Positions 22,098 through 22,497 of a stretch of DNA of 22,497 nt are shown here, piece by piece. Position 1 is the first letter of the stretch. Every line of letters begins with the position of its first letter. A program made the position numbers and the translations under genes. The DNA lies in the IMG/VR virus record IMGVR_UViG_3300025128_000380, positions 1 through 22,497 of that record; one strand, given 5' to 3'. The notes under the pieces are model-generated. The model did no database searches, was not told where the DNA came from, and saw only the letters and a list, made by a program, of their open reading frames with translations. This DNA comes from a virus.

Positions 22098-22497
22098 ATG
22101 GAACAACCAGAAAACGGTGTTTATAAAGTTCTCAAACTTGTAGACGGTGCAGATGTTATATGCAAAGTCGTAGAAGAATATGCTGATGCGTTGACTATAG
22201 AAAGACCTTTCGCTGTTAAAACAACTCGCGAGTTTGACCAAGAAAACCAACAGATGGTTGACCATACTGGGTTCGGCCGATGGATGAACTTTACTAATGA
22301 TAAGGAGTTTGTTATATTTAAGAAACGTATTCTTAGTATGGGTGATTTAGCTCCCGAAGTCAGATTCTATTACAAACATCTTGTTACTAAATTAATGATA
22401 GAAGAACAGAACCAAATTGAAACTGAAGATGAAGCCTTAGCTAAGATGAAACATCTCCAAGAAGCTGTTGCAGAATTAGCTGATGATAACGCTGATT
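22098..22497 (+). CDS. Sm-like small protein, 3' end outside window
   Basis: Open from ATG at 22098 to the window end (133 complete codons). The N-terminal about 70 residues show an alternating strand pattern, YKVLKLVDGADVICKVVEEYADALTIERPFAV, then a strand pair MNFTNDKEFVIFKKRILSMGDL. This resembles the five-stranded Sm/Hfq-like barrel (strand with a Gly-Ala-Asp turn, then I-x-I-x-x-P). A helical, acidic C-terminal segment follows (VRFYYKHLVTKLMIEEQNQIE and onwards). Conserved small proteins of this kind sit between uvsW and gene 55 in many marine T4-like phages; their function is not established to my knowledge. No ribosome site precedes the ATG. The Sm-like call is inference from the strand pattern. 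Confidence 0.65.
   Translation, partial: MEQPENGVYKVLKLVDGADVICKVVEEYADALTIERPFAVKTTREFDQENQQMVDHTGFGRWMNFTNDKEFVIFKKRILSMGDLAPEVRFYYKHLVTKLMIEEQNQIETEDEALAKMKHLQEAVAELADDNAD

Noticed and set aside
1-22497. CRISPR arrays, rRNA, insertion sequences, inteins or group I introns
   Set aside because: No spaced direct repeats, transposase or intron/intein signatures were seen; conserved proteins such as gp17, gp20 and gp23 read through uninterrupted.

Overview
This window is a contiguous piece of the virion-assembly region of a T4-type myovirus (contractile-tailed phage). Nearly every gene is on the plus strand and they follow the T4 late-gene order: neck (gp13, gp14), sheath terminator (gp15), small and large terminase (gp16, gp17), sheath and tube (gp18, gp19), portal (gp20), prohead core (gp67-like), prohead protease (gp21), scaffold (gp22) and major capsid (gp23). 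After that come a second tail-tube-fold protein, UvsY, UvsW and the start of a small Sm-like protein. The gp23-(tube-like gene)-uvsY-uvsW order, the absence of a gp24 gene next to gp23, and the glycine-rich and LamG-type adhesin upstream are typical of marine T4-like phages (cyanophage and pelagiphage relatives). The host cannot be named from the sequence.

Layout: 1-3302 is the 3' part of a giant glycine-rich adhesin. 3347-5929 holds four short-to-medium fibre or receptor-binding-type proteins with head-to-tail stop/start junctions, in place of the wac and gp12-type genes found here in T4. 5933-10649 is a tightly packed neck/terminase operon. 10649-11464 carries two small unknown plus-strand genes and one minus-strand HNH-like gene. 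11633-14185 is sheath and tube, 14239-19394 is the head module, and an intrinsic terminator with a UUCG loop closes it. 19494-22497 is the tube-like gene plus the recombination/replication genes.

Regulation is unusually readable. The exact T4 late-promoter octamer TATAAATA occurs ten times, nearly always just upstream of a gene, and once on the minus strand in front of the HNH-like gene. This implies a gp55-type late sigma factor encoded elsewhere in the genome. By T4 spacing rules, two of these promoters would start transcription 0 or 3 nt before the start codon (the tube-like gene and gp20), and neither gene has a Shine-Dalgarno sequence, so leaderless translation is possible.

The most interesting candidate is at 20080-20204. 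A late promoter should begin a transcript at 20093, exactly on the first base of a 10-bp perfect inverted repeat whose other arm lies about 85 nt downstream and is followed directly by a U-tract. The interior can fold into three small hairpins and a possible pseudoknot. This looks like a discrete structured phage RNA of about 110 nt, or an attenuator, between the tube-like gene and uvsY. All functional calls come from reading the sequence and recalling protein families; no search or folding program was run.
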